Shown here piece by piece: positions 9,282-19,032 of a stretch of DNA of 64,000 nt; positions within the stretch are counted from its first letter, which is position 1; every line of letters begins with the position of its first letter. The stretch is taken from assembly GCF_019222765.1 (NCBI RefSeq), contig NZ_CP078145.1, forward strand, positions 8,370,001 to 8,434,000, in the 5' to 3' direction. Under the pieces are notes generated by a model. The model saw only the letters and a program-made list of their open reading frames with translations. It did no database searches and was not told where the DNA came from. The translations under genes and the position numbers were made by a program. Origin of the DNA: Nocardia iowensis. Its GTDB lineage: Bacteria; Actinomycetota; Actinomycetes; Mycobacteriales; Mycobacteriaceae.

Positions 9282-9965
9282 ATGCTGATTGCGTTGCTCT
9301 ACGGGCTCGGCACGGCCGTACCGCTGGTGATCGGCGCCGCGATCGGCCTGCGCTGGACGTTGCCGAAGACCGTGCTCGCGTCGCTGATGGCATTCGGCTC
9401 CGGCACCATGATCGCCGCGGTGTCCAACGAACTCTTCGAGCCCGCGTTCCATCAGGCCGGCGTGCTGATCGCCGCGCTGGCGCTGTTCGCGGGCGCCGGG
9501 GTCTATGTGGTGGCCAATCATCAAATCGAAACCCGGCTGGGCGACAACGCAATCGGCTGGGCGCTCATGCTGGGCACCGTGCTCGACGGCGTCCCGGAGA
9601 ACACCGCCCTCGGCGTAACCCTCGGCGGCGGTGGCGGACTCGCGCTGCTGGTCGCCGTTGCCGTTGGCAATGTGCCGGAGGCGATCAGCGGCGCTTCGCT
9701 GATGCGTGCGCACGGTGCTCGACGCTCGGGACCGCTGTGGCTATGGACGGGAACGGGTTTGGCGCTCGTCGTAGTGACCGTGCTCGGGCATGCGTTGTCC
9801 GACAACCTCCCCGAGACCAACATCAGCGTGGTACAGGCCTTCGCGGGTGGCGCGACCATCGCGGTGCTCGCCGACTCGCTGATGCCAGAGGCCTACCGCG
9901 AAGGCGGCTGGTGGGTGGGAATGGCTACCGCCGCAGGCTTTCTCGTAGCCTTCGTGCTCGGCTGA
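9282..9965 (+). CDS. ZIP family (ZupT-like) membrane protein
   Basis: 227 residues, about eight transmembrane helices. The fold matches ZIP metal permeases, with the two core helices visible as LDGVPENTALGVTL (102-115) and GNVPEAISGASL (129-140). In true transporters these places read HNxPEG and H(N/x)xPEG. Here the histidines are replaced by Asp102 and Gly129, while the Pro-Glu pairs remain, so the metal site is unusual. ATG 9282 is preceded by AGGGTGAG; the frame extends to 9231 but without an RBS. Transport of a divalent cation is a family inference only. It is convergent with the MarR gene. Confidence 0.8.
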   Translation: MLIALLYGLGTAVPLVIGAAIGLRWTLPKTVLASLMAFGSGTMIAAVSNELFEPAFHQAGVLIAALALFAGAGVYVVANHQIETRLGDNAIGWALMLGTVLDGVPENTALGVTLGGGGGLALLVAVAVGNVPEAISGASLMRAHGARRSGPLWLWTGTGLALVVVTVLGHALSDNLPETNISVVQAFAGGATIAVLADSLMPEAYREGGWWVGMATAAGFLVAFVLG

Positions 9966-9992
9966 ACCCTCGCTGCCCGACGGTGAACTGAC

Positions 9993-10457
9993 TCACTTCT
10001 TTTGGGCAGCAGGGGTTTCGGGCCGTACGGCATCGAAGAGATCCGCGCAGCGGGTGAGCAGATCTTGCAGGGTGGCGCGTTCGGCATCGGTGAATCCGGC
10101 GGCCACCGCGCGTTCCACCCGGACCGCGCGGGCGTCGGCATCCCGCATGACGGCGGTGCCCGCTTCGGTGAGACGGGTTTCCAGGATGTTCTTGTGCCAC
10201 GCGTGCGGGGTTCGTTCGATGAGGCCACGGTCCTGCAGGTTGGTCAGCACGGTGTTCATCGTCGGTGGCGTCACGCCGCATAGCCGGGCCAGGGCGGCGG
10301 CCGAGATGCCGGGGTTCTCGTCGAGGAAAAGCAAGGCGGCGTACTGCGGCACGGTGACGCCCGCGGGCTTCAACGCGGCGTTTTTCGCCGTTTGCAGTGC
10401 CTGCTCGGCGCGCTTCACGTAGGAGCCGAGGCGCTCGGAGGAGTGCAGGGACGTCAT
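9993..10457 (-). CDS. MarR family transcriptional regulator
   Basis: 154 residues, the standard MarR size. The winged helix runs ISAAALARLCGVTPPTMNTV (recognition part) followed by LTNLQDRGLIERTPH and the wing LETRLTEAGTAVM. It is divergent from the lipoprotein gene at 10582. A perfect 9-bp inverted repeat at 10534-10555 lies in the shared promoter region, so it probably represses itself and the lipoprotein gene, with release by a small ligand. Confidence 0.88.
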   Translation of the reverse strand: MTSLHSSERLGSYVKRAEQALQTAKNAALKPAGVTVPQYAALLFLDENPGISAAALARLCGVTPPTMNTVLTNLQDRGLIERTPHAWHKNILETRLTEAGTAVMRDADARAVRVERAVAAGFTDAERATLQDLLTRCADLFDAVRPETPAAQKK

Positions 10458-10533
10458 GAGCGCATGGTATCTGCCCGATCGCGGGTGAGAGTCTTGACTA
10501 GTATTCGAACTCTAATCTATGTTCGTGCTCATT

Positions 10534-10555
10534 CTTAGATGTGGATACATCTAAG
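10534..10555. promoter_or_regulatory. MarR-type operator palindrome
   Basis: CTTAGATGT-GGAT-ACATCTAAG, perfect 9-bp arms with a 4-base spacer. It sits 27 bases upstream of the lipoprotein start and 77 bases upstream of the MarR start. Length and symmetry are typical for a MarR dimer site. Confidence 0.78.
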
Positions 10556-10581
10556 CGATAGACCTGATGAGAGGCTTGACC

Positions 10582-11583
10582 ATGTCCCACGACGCAACGC
10601 GCCGCCGTATGTCGTCCATTGCCATCGCGCTGACCTGCGCCGCCGTCGCGGCCTGTGGAACCACCGAAGAGGCCGCGGCCCCCGCGATCAGTACCGCCTT
10701 CGAACTGCCGAGCGACCGCGCCTACCCAGAGGGCATCGCCGCCGATCCGCGCACCGGCGACACCTATGTGGGGTCGTACACCACCGGGGCCGTCTACCGA
10801 GCCACGCCCGGCGCCAGGCAGGCCGAGACCTTCCTGCCCGAAGGCGCCGACGGCCGCAGGACCGCCAATGGCCTGAAGGTCGACCAGGCGGGCCGTCTGT
10901 GGGTGACCGACTCGACCGCCGGAGTTACCGTGTACGACACCACGACTCGCGCCCTCATCGCCCGCTTCGAGGTACCCGGTGCGGCAGCGCGCTTCGTCAA
11001 CGATCTCGCCATCACCCCCGACGGCACCGTATACCTGACCGATTCCGTGCGCGGCGTCGTCTATCGCGTCACCGCCGACCAAGTGGCGGACGCCGCCGCC
11101 CACGGCGGACGCGCTGAACTGGCAACACAATTCGATCTGAACGCCGCCACCGCACCACACGATCCCGCAGGCCTCGCCTTGAACGGCATCGCCGCCGACC
11201 CCGCAGGCAACTACCTACTCGTCGTCGACATGAACGCAGGCAACCTGTACCGAATCAGCCTCGCCCCCAACAGCACCGACCCGATTCGCAAAGTAACCAT
11301 GCACGGCGGAAACCTGGCTCACGGCGACGGCCTCGACCTCAACGACAACACCCTGTGGGCCGCCCAGAACACCACCAACACCATCACCCGCTGGACCCTC
11401 ACCGACAACGGCTCCACCGCCACCCTGAACCACCACATCACCGACGAATCCCTGTCCATCCCCACCACCCTGATCCACCACAACAACCAAACCCTCGTCG
11501 TCTCCTCCCAATTCGACAAAGGCGGCCCCATGGGCCCCGGCATCCCCAACCCGTTCACCGTCGTCACCGTCAACGGAATCTGA
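10582..11583 (+). CDS. SMP-30/gluconolactonase-like lipoprotein
   Basis: 333 residues. The signal peptide MSHDATRRRMSSIAIALTCA ends in a lipobox with Cys in VAACG, so the protein should be anchored outside the cytoplasmic membrane. The mature part is a six-bladed propeller-like SMP-30/Lre domain: repeated blades with YPEGIAADPRTGDTYVG, NGLKVDQAGRLWVTD and NDLAITPDGTVYLTDS. Related proteins are lactonases or esterases; the substrate is unknown. ATG 10582 is chosen because GAGAGG lies 7 bases upstream; an in-frame ATG at 10567 is an alternative. Likely controlled by the divergent MarR. Codon use becomes notably C-rich towards the 3' end. Confidence 0.83.
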   Translation: MSHDATRRRMSSIAIALTCAAVAACGTTEEAAAPAISTAFELPSDRAYPEGIAADPRTGDTYVGSYTTGAVYRATPGARQAETFLPEGADGRRTANGLKVDQAGRLWVTDSTAGVTVYDTTTRALIARFEVPGAAARFVNDLAITPDGTVYLTDSVRGVVYRVTADQVADAAAHGGRAELATQFDLNAATAPHDPAGLALNGIAADPAGNYLLVVDMNAGNLYRISLAPNSTDPIRKVTMHGGNLAHGDGLDLNDNTLWAAQNTTNTITRWTLTDNGSTATLNHHITDESLSIPTTLIHHNNQTLVVSSQFDKGGPMGPGIPNPFTVVTVNGI

Positions 11584-11606
11584 CCCCACAACCGCACCCA
11601 GAAAAG

Positions 11607-11644
11607 CCGAAAGCCGGCCCACCCGAGGGTGGACCGGCTTTCGG
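11607..11644 (-). terminator. Strong hairpin terminator after groEL
   Basis: 18-base arms with a single mismatch (CCGAAAGCCGG...ACCC against GGGT...CCGGCTTTCGG) and a very short loop. On the minus strand it is followed by CTTTTC, so it suits groEL best, but it can also stop the convergent lipoprotein transcript. Confidence 0.85.
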
Positions 11645-11672
11645 TTCGAAAGATGTTGCCGGGTGGCTGGAC

Positions 11673-13505
<1,833 letters not shown>

Positions 13506-13547
13506 TCACCGGCGCCGTCGGTAGCCCGGCGCTCAGCACGCGGTGAC

Positions 13548-13841
13548 CTAAGCCCGGTCGTCCACCCGCAGCACCAACGCGACGAAGGCGTCGGTCCTGC
13601 GCTCTTCCGGGGAGCGCGGTTCGCCGCCCTCCACCGTGACGAGCTCGGCGTCGTGCAACAGCAACTCTGCTTCGACCCGCATGATCGCCCGAATAAAAGG
13701 GGGCGCCACCTCGGGGGGAAGGTCGCCGTTGACGACATAGCTGCCGTCCGGCTGGGACTCAGTGGACACATAAGAAAGCGCACGCAGCAGATCGGCGCGT
13801 CGTTCCCCCGCGATTAGGTCGGAATCCGTTTCATCCGCCAT
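13548..13841 (-). CDS. Conserved hypothetical protein (upstream of groEL)
   Basis: 97 residues, soluble and acidic, starting MADETDSDLIAGERRADLLRAL. I recognise no catalytic motif and no membrane segment. A hypothetical gene also sits upstream of groEL2 in mycobacteria, and this may be its counterpart; that is inference from position. It points towards groEL on the same strand, but 249 bases and two CIRCE elements separate them, so it is probably a separate unit. The tandem repeat block begins 92 bases before its start. Confidence 0.65.
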   Translation of the reverse strand: MADETDSDLIAGERRADLLRALSYVSTESQPDGSYVVNGDLPPEVAPPFIRAIMRVEAELLLHDAELVTVEGGEPRSPEERRTDAFVALVLRVDDRA

Positions 13842-13933
13842 TGCTATAGCTTAGCGGGCGCCTGCGGAGGGGTAGGTCCGGGAGGGGAATCATGATCATT
13901 TTCGGGCGCCTGGGCGTGGAAATCGTGCCCACC

Positions 13934-14239
13934 GCGCATGGCCGGAGCGGATGCGAAGGTACGCAGAACAGGCGCAGCCGGACGTCAGTCCGTCCACAGC
14001 CCGCGCATGGCCGGAGCGAATGCGGAGGTACGCAGAATCGGCGCTGCCGGACGGAGTCCGCCATCAGCCCGCGCATGGCCGGAGCGAATGCGGAGGTACG
14101 CAGAACAGGCGCAGCCGGACGTCAGTCCGTCCACAGCCCGCGCATGGCCGGAGCGAATGCGGAGGTACGCAGAATAGGCGCTGCCGGACGGAGTCCGCCA
14201 TCAGCCCGCGCATGGCCGGAGCGAATGCGGAGGTACGCC
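13934..14239. repeat. Tandem 69/68-bp repeat block (137-bp higher-order unit)
   Basis: Four and a half copies begin with GCGCATGGCCGGAGCGAATG at 13934, 14003, 14071, 14140 and 14208. Spacings are 69, 68, 69 and 68, so two alternating variants form a 137-bp double unit. Variant A carries CGGAC-GTCA-GTCCG and variant B CGGAC-GGA-GTCCG: the stem is kept while the loop differs. The first copy is the most diverged, and the last stops after GGAGGTACGC, 14 bases before the SUFU start codon. The 68-base spacing shifts the frame each time, so this is not a protein repeat despite long open frames. Confidence 0.9.
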
Positions 14240-14253
14240 TTTATGGTGGCGGG

Positions 14254-14928
14254 GTGAGTGAAGCACCCGGCTGGAATGCCATCGACGGCGCCCTGCAGCC
14301 GTTGTACGGCGATATCGAACCTTTCCATTGGGCCACCGATCACCGCTGGTCGCTCGGCGGGCCGGATCCACTCGACGGGATCAGCGCGTATACCCGCACC
14401 GACCCGGTGCCGCACTGGCACTACATCAGTTACGGCATGACCGAGCTGTACGAGAAGGAATGGGACAACCCCGACGAGTCCGGCTGGGGGTTCGAGTTCA
14501 CCTTCCGGTTGGTTCGCCGGTCCGCCGCTGCCGAGCCGCCGGTGTGGCCGGCGAACTTTCTGCAAAACCTTGCGCGTTATGTCTTCCAGTCCGGCAAGTG
14601 GTTCGAGCCGGGGCACACCATCAAGGCGAACGGCCCGATCGCCGCCGACCAACCGGATTCGAGCATCCAGGCCGTCGCCTTCACCACCGACCCCGAACTC
14701 GGCACCATCGAAACTCCGCACGGCAGTATGCGATTCCTGCAGATCGTCGGGCTGACCATGCCCGAGTACCGGGCGGCGCAGGGTGGGAAAGCAATCGAAC
14801 TGCTCGCGGAACTGGCACCGCACCTGCCGCTGTACGTCACCGACACCGAACGCGCGCCGTTGGTTTCCGAACCGAAACCGCAAGCGCAGTGGCCACGTTG
14901 GGGTGGCGGCTTGCGCGGACGGGCCTGA
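14254..14928 (+). CDS. Suppressor-of-fused (SUFU) domain protein
   Basis: 224 residues. The opening GWNAIDGALQPLYGDIEPFHW and later HWHYISYGMTELYEKE and GWGFEFTFRLVR match the bacterial SUFU domain family, in which the single domain covers nearly the whole protein. The eukaryotic relative regulates Hedgehog signalling. Bacterial versions are often found near toxin-immunity genes, but no toxin gene is visible here. The GTG start at 14254 is chosen because the conserved domain begins at once; the longer open frame upstream runs through the tandem repeats. Its promoter must lie in or right after the repeat block. It is convergent with the ClpC2-like gene. Confidence 0.82.
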   Translation: MSEAPGWNAIDGALQPLYGDIEPFHWATDHRWSLGGPDPLDGISAYTRTDPVPHWHYISYGMTELYEKEWDNPDESGWGFEFTFRLVRRSAAAEPPVWPANFLQNLARYVFQSGKWFEPGHTIKANGPIAADQPDSSIQAVAFTTDPELGTIETPHGSMRFLQIVGLTMPEYRAAQGGKAIELLAELAPHLPLYVTDTERAPLVSEPKPQAQWPRWGGGLRGRA

Positions 14929-14967
14929 ATACCGCGCCCTCTTCGGCCGCGGCGGCCCGCGCCGGAC

Positions 14968-15696
14968 TCATGACCGATTGGCCACGATCTGCGCGAGCAG
15001 TTCGACCAGATGCGCCTCGACTTTTGCCTTGTCGACCCCGAGCCCGCTCAGCAAACCGTTGCCGTTCTCCTGTTCCAGCAGCGCGAGCAGGATGTGTTCG
15101 GTACCGATGTAGTTGTGCCCCAAGCGAAGTGCCTCACGGAAGGACAGTTCCAGCACCTTCTTGGCTTCCGGGCCGAAGGGAATGAGCGGGGGAACATCGT
15201 CGCCGCCCGGCGGCAGTGCCGCGGTGGCTGCATCACGAACGGCGTCCAGGGTGAGGCCGCTGACGAGGAGTTCTTTCGCGGCCAACCCTTCCGGTTCGGA
15301 GAGCAGGCCGAGCACCACATGTTGGACACCGATCTGGGAATTGCCTGCCAGGCGCGCGGCCTCCTGCGCGGCCATCACCACCGCTCTGGCCCGCGTCGTG
15401 AATCTCGCGAAGCCCGCATTGGGATCCATCTGGGCGGCTTCGGCCGGGTCGCCGGGGCCCTTCGGCACGAAGCGCTTCTGTGCGGCCTGTTTGGTGACGC
15501 CCATGCTGGCGCCGATGTCGGTCCAGGAGGCACCCGCACGGCGGGCCTGGTCCACGAAGTGGCCGATCAGGTGATCGGCCACCTCGCCGAGGTGATCGCC
15601 CGCGACCACGGCGTCGGACAGTTGGTCGAGGACGTTGTCGGGACGGGCTTTCTTGATGCCGTCGATCAGATCGTCGAGGCGGAAGGGAAGGGTCAT
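14968..15696 (-). CDS. ClpC2-like Clp N-domain protein with HTH
   Basis: 242 residues without any ATPase domain. Residues 1-80 hold a helix-turn-helix-like segment, WTDIGASMGVTKQAAQKRF at 58-76. Residues about 95-240 contain two Clp_N repeats (LGNSQIGVQHVVLGLL-like and RLGHNYIGTEHILLALL), the peptide- and antibiotic-binding module of ClpC1. This architecture is that of mycobacterial ClpC2, which binds cyclomarin-type ligands through the Clp_N part. The 10-bp palindrome 13 bases before the start suggests that the HTH represses its own gene, so ligand binding or ClpC1 stress could be coupled to transcription. That coupling is inference. Confidence 0.85.
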   Translation of the reverse strand: MTLPFRLDDLIDGIKKARPDNVLDQLSDAVVAGDHLGEVADHLIGHFVDQARRAGASWTDIGASMGVTKQAAQKRFVPKGPGDPAEAAQMDPNAGFARFTTRARAVVMAAQEAARLAGNSQIGVQHVVLGLLSEPEGLAAKELLVSGLTLDAVRDAATAALPPGGDDVPPLIPFGPEAKKVLELSFREALRLGHNYIGTEHILLALLEQENGNGLLSGLGVDKAKVEAHLVELLAQIVANRS

Positions 15697-15708
15697 GCGT
15701 CAACGATA

Positions 15709-15733
15709 GGTTGACGATTGACCATCGTCAACC
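15709..15733. promoter_or_regulatory. Palindromic operator at clpC2-like promoter
   Basis: GGTTGACGAT-TGACC-ATCGTCAACC, perfect 10-bp arms with a 5-base spacer. Extra half-sites flank it: GTCAACGAT at 15699-15707 and GTTGAC at 15738-15743. The site ends 13 bases from the start codon, where bound protein would block transcription or initiation. Confidence 0.8.
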
Positions 15734-15819
15734 CAGAGTTGACGGACTCCTATCCCGGACTCGCCGCCAGTGCGTCAGCTCCTCGCTGACGACCGAAACC
15801 GATTCGGCGACACCATTTT

Positions 15820-16908
15820 TCAGGGTCGAGCCGCCCACCCCGCGCCGCGCACCACCGCTTCCTTCACCCAGGCGGCCGTCCGGCCGGTCAGCACGGTCCG
15901 CCGCGGTGAATCGTCGGTGTGCAGGAACTGGATGAGACCGTCCCGGCGACCGAGGCTCAGGCACTGGACCGCGTACCGGAACCGCAGCGGCACCGGTTCC
16001 CCGCCGCGCAGTCGCGTGGCAATGGCGTCGGCCGCGTACTTGCCGGTGGGCAGCGCGGTCGCACAAGCCATTCGCAGTTCCCGGCCGCCCGGACCGGCGA
16101 TCACCGCGCTATCGCCCGCGGCGTAGACGTCCGGGTGTGAGAGCGACCGCAATGACGCGTCGGTCAGCACTCGGCCTACCCGGTCGACCGAGAGACCCGA
16201 GCGCGCCGCGAGATCCGGCACGCCGAATCCGGCCGTCCACACCGTCGCCGCGGCCTCGATCAGCGAACCATCGGCCAGCCGCACACCCTCCCCGGTCACC
16301 TCGATGACCTTGGCATCCGACCGGATCTCGACGCCGAGCCGCTCGAGCACCCGCCGAATATGCGCCCGCGCCCGCGTCGACAGCCAGGCGCCCGGTTCGT
16401 CCGGGCCGAGCAGCATGACCCGCGAATCCGGTTGCGTCTCGGCCAGTTCCGCGGCCAGCTCGATGCCGGTGGCGCCGCCGCCGACGATTACCACGGTGCC
16501 CCGCGGGGCAGTGAACCGGCCCGCGTCCTCGGGTGTCGCCAACAGGTACGCGTGCTCCGCGACACCGGGCACGCTGTTCGGGTCCGCGATGCTGCCCAGT
16601 GCGTAGACGAGTGTGTCGTAGTCGAGAGCCGTTGCGCTGTCCAGTAATACCCGCTTGGCCTCGGTGTCGATCTGGGTCGCCCGGGCGCGGACAAAGTGAA
16701 TGTTCTTGTTCGCCAGCATTTCCCGCAGATCCCATTTCGAAATCTGTTGCCCGGCCGCCTGCTGATGCAGCCGTACCCGTTCGACGAAGCTCGCGCGAGC
16801 GTCCACGACGGTGATCTCGGCCTCGCGCGCCTTGCTGGCGAGGCGGCGGGCCGCCGCCAGCCCCGCGTACCCGGCGCCGAGGACGACGATTCGATGCTGT
16901 CCGGTCAT
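15820..16908 (-). CDS. FAD-dependent pyridine nucleotide oxidoreductase
   Basis: 362 residues, two dinucleotide-binding domains: RIVVLGAGYAGLAAARRLA at the N-terminus for FAD and VVIVGGGATGIELAAELAE near residue 145 for NAD(P)H. The late DVYAAGDSAVI is the FAD-ribityl motif. No redox-active CxxC is present, so it resembles type-II NADH dehydrogenases and related flavoproteins that reduce quinones or small acceptors. AAAGGAG precedes ATG 16908. It lies 86 bases after the ECF41-type sigma gene. Such sigma factors normally control one neighbouring oxidoreductase, epimerase or decarboxylase gene, so this is the probable target. Confidence 0.87.
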   Translation of the reverse strand: MTGQHRIVVLGAGYAGLAAARRLASKAREAEITVVDARASFVERVRLHQQAAGQQISKWDLREMLANKNIHFVRARATQIDTEAKRVLLDSATALDYDTLVYALGSIADPNSVPGVAEHAYLLATPEDAGRFTAPRGTVVIVGGGATGIELAAELAETQPDSRVMLLGPDEPGAWLSTRARAHIRRVLERLGVEIRSDAKVIEVTGEGVRLADGSLIEAAATVWTAGFGVPDLAARSGLSVDRVGRVLTDASLRSLSHPDVYAAGDSAVIAGPGGRELRMACATALPTGKYAADAIATRLRGGEPVPLRFRYAVQCLSLGRRDGLIQFLHTDDSPRRTVLTGRTAAWVKEAVVRGAGWAARP

Positions 16909-16942
16909 GATGTGGCTCCTTTCGATCGGCCGACATCTTCCA

Positions 16943-16969
16943 GACCGGATAGCCTCACCATCCCTGACA
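16943..16969 (-). promoter_or_regulatory. Candidate ECF41-type promoter
   Basis: Read on the minus strand, TGTCA at 16969-16965 is followed after a spacer by CGGTC at 16947-16943. The known ECF41 consensus is TGTCACA and CGTC about 16 bases apart, so the match is partial. It is 35 bases upstream of the flavoprotein start. Confidence 0.35.
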
Positions 16970-16993
16970 ATTTCGCGCCGTGAAGCGCGTCAC

Positions 16994-17878
16994 TCAGCTC
17001 TTCGACGATCTGGCGAGATAGCTCAGCTTCTCCGGATTGACCACCAGCCGCAGCGCGGCGATCGCACCATCCACGAATTCCAAGCCGGCGACGAGCAGCG
17101 GAACTCCGTCCACCCTGGCCACCGCAGCGGGCGCGCCGTTGATCTCCTCGATCCGGACCTCCATGCCGGGCACCTCCCAGCGGAACAGCCCGGCCAGGTA
17201 CCGCGCGACCTTCTTCGCGCCGACGACCGGCCGCCGGGCCGCGTTGATCTGACCGCCGCCGTCGGCGATCGAGGTGACATCGGCAGTGAGCATCTGCTCC
17301 AGCGACTCGATGTCGCCATTGCGCGCCGCCTTCAGGAACCGCTTGATCAGCTCGCCCGCGTACTCGGTCGAAATGTCGAACCGCGCCCGGCCTTCGCGCA
17401 CGCGCTGGCCGGCCCGCCGGTAGATCTGCTGCGAATTGGTCTCGGTGATGGTGAGCATGTCGGCGATCTCGCGGTGTGCGTAACCGAATGCCTCGCGCAG
17501 CACGAATACGGCCCGTTCGATCGGCGTCAACCGCTCCAGCGCGGTCAGCAGCGCGAACGAAACCAGCTCGCGCTCTTCGACGGTCTCCAGCGGACCGAGC
17601 TCGCCGCGCTCGGTGGGTACGGGCTCGGGCAGCCACGGTCCGACGTAGGTCTCCCGGCGGGCCCGCGCCGAAACCAGCCAGGTGCGGCATTGATTCACCA
17701 GCACGGTGGTCAACCAGGCTTCGGCGGAACGGATTCGGCTGCGATCGGCGGCGTCCCAGCGCAGATATGTCTCCTGCACGGCGTCTTCGGCTTCACCGGC
17801 CGACCCGAGCATCCGGTAGGCGAGTGCGAACAGCCTGGGTCGATGCGCGACGAATTCCCGCAACCCGTCCGGCTCCAT
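16994..17878 (-). CDS. ECF41-family RNA polymerase sigma factor (SigJ-like)
   Basis: 294 residues. Sigma region 2 (FVAHRPRLFALAYRMLGSAG, EDAVQETYLRW) and region 4 (LTPIERAVFVLREAFGYAHR) are followed by a SnoaL-like C-terminal domain. The three marks of ECF41 sigma factors are present: WLPEP at 82-86 in the linker, DGGG at 206-209 and NPEKL at 281-285. In this group the C-terminal domain replaces an anti-sigma factor and modulates activity. ATG 17878 fits the conserved start and has AGAAGG 5 bases upstream. The frame stays open to ATG 18067, which has its own GAGGAGG, so a 63-residue Gly-rich extension is possible. Confidence 0.88.
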   Translation of the reverse strand: MEPDGLREFVAHRPRLFALAYRMLGSAGEAEDAVQETYLRWDAADRSRIRSAEAWLTTVLVNQCRTWLVSARARRETYVGPWLPEPVPTERGELGPLETVEERELVSFALLTALERLTPIERAVFVLREAFGYAHREIADMLTITETNSQQIYRRAGQRVREGRARFDISTEYAGELIKRFLKAARNGDIESLEQMLTADVTSIADGGGQINAARRPVVGAKKVARYLAGLFRWEVPGMEVRIEEINGAPAAVARVDGVPLLVAGLEFVDGAIAALRLVVNPEKLSYLARSSKS

Positions 17879-18129
17879 CGCCACCTTCTTCCGCGCCCGC
17901 CCGCCGGATATGACCGTACCGCTCGCCCGCGCGGGCAGCCGCACGTGTTCGGCCATCGCCGAACCTCCGACGCCGAGCAGCCGCTTCAAACCGAAGCGCG
18001 CGCCGCCGAAGCCGCCGATGGCCAACCCTCCGAGGCCGAAGCCGCCTACCGCCGCCAGAGTGTCCATACTCCAGCAGCCTCCTCGCTTCGGCTTGCCAAG
18101 TTCTTAAGAAATCCCAGCGAGCGGCGGGT

Positions 18130-19032
18130 TCAGCGGGGCAGGTTGTCGATGTCGCGCTTGCCGCCGGGGCGGCGCAACCGAAGGCGGGCGGTGGAGCCGC
18201 GGATCGCGGGACGGCGAATCACCGGCCTGCGCTGAGCGCGGCGTTGCGCACGCCGCTCAGCGGGCTTGTGCTGCCAGGTTTCCGGGCGTGCGGCCACCCA
18301 GCGCTGCGAGTGCCAGGCGAACGGGATGTGGCCCAAATACAAGGCGACCAGGATCAGCAGCAGCACGATCGGGTAGGTGACCAGCAGCGCCGCGGCCAGC
18401 GCGACCAACACCAGCAACCCGGCCGCGGCTTGCGGCGCGACCGACACCGACTTCATGGCCAGCGTCGGAATGGTGCTGACGCACAACGCGGCGGCGCCGA
18501 CGGTCCACGCCGCGACCGCGTAGAAGGAAACCCACCAACCGTCACCGAACACCACGAACAGCGCGACCGGCACCATGGCGATGAGCGCACCCGCCGGGGC
18601 GGGCACGCCGACGAAGTATTCGCGCGACCACTCCGGCCGGGTGTCGTCGTCCAGCAGGGTGTTGAACCTGGCCAGCCGCAGCACGATGCTCACCGCGAAC
18701 AGTAGGGCGATGATCCAGCCCGCGGTTTCGCTGTGCAGCAACGTCACATAGAGCACGAGCGCGGGCGCGACGCCGAAGGAGATGGCGTCGGAGAGCGAAT
18801 CCAGCTCCGCACCGATCTTGGTGGTAGCGTCGAGCATTCGGGCGAGCCGACCGTCGAGGGTGTCGAGCACGGCCGCGGCGCCGATCATCGCGAGCGCGAT
18901 GTCGAGCCGGTTGTCCAGGCCGAACTTCACCGCGGACAACCCGGAGCACAGCGCCAGAATGGTCACCACGCTCGGCAGCAGCCGGATCGAGCGGCGCCGT
19001 CGTCGCTGGGTCGGGACAGCCGCTTCCATCAT
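18130..19032 (-). CDS. pssA: CDP-diacylglycerol--serine O-phosphatidyltransferase
   Basis: 300 residues. This integral membrane enzyme makes phosphatidylserine from CDP-diacylglycerol and serine. The CDP-alcohol phosphatidyltransferase signature is complete: [15 protein letters not shown] continuing to the two aspartates of ELDSLSD (pattern DGxxAR-x8-G-x3-D-x3-D). About six to eight hydrophobic helices follow, then a long Arg-rich cytoplasmic tail. The start overlaps the psd stop by four bases (ATGA), so the two steps of phosphatidylethanolamine synthesis are translationally coupled. Pairing with psd identifies it as PssA rather than a PgsA-type enzyme. Confidence 0.94.
   Translation of the reverse strand: MMEAAVPTQRRRRRSIRLLPSVVTILALCSGLSAVKFGLDNRLDIALAMIGAAAVLDTLDGRLARMLDATTKIGAELDSLSDAISFGVAPALVLYVTLLHSETAGWIIALLFAVSIVLRLARFNTLLDDDTRPEWSREYFVGVPAPAGALIAMVPVALFVVFGDGWWVSFYAVAAWTVGAAALCVSTIPTLAMKSVSVAPQAAAGLLVLVALAAALLVTYPIVLLLILVALYLGHIPFAWHSQRWVAARPETWQHKPAERRAQRRAQRRPVIRRPAIRGSTARLRLRRPGGKRDIDNLPR

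Noticed and set aside
13892..14257. Long open frame through the tandem repeats, which could be read as a repeat protein (RAWPERMRRYAE units).
   Set aside because: Unit spacings of 69 and 68 change the frame every second unit, and all frames stay open only because the DNA is GC-rich. No RBS fits.
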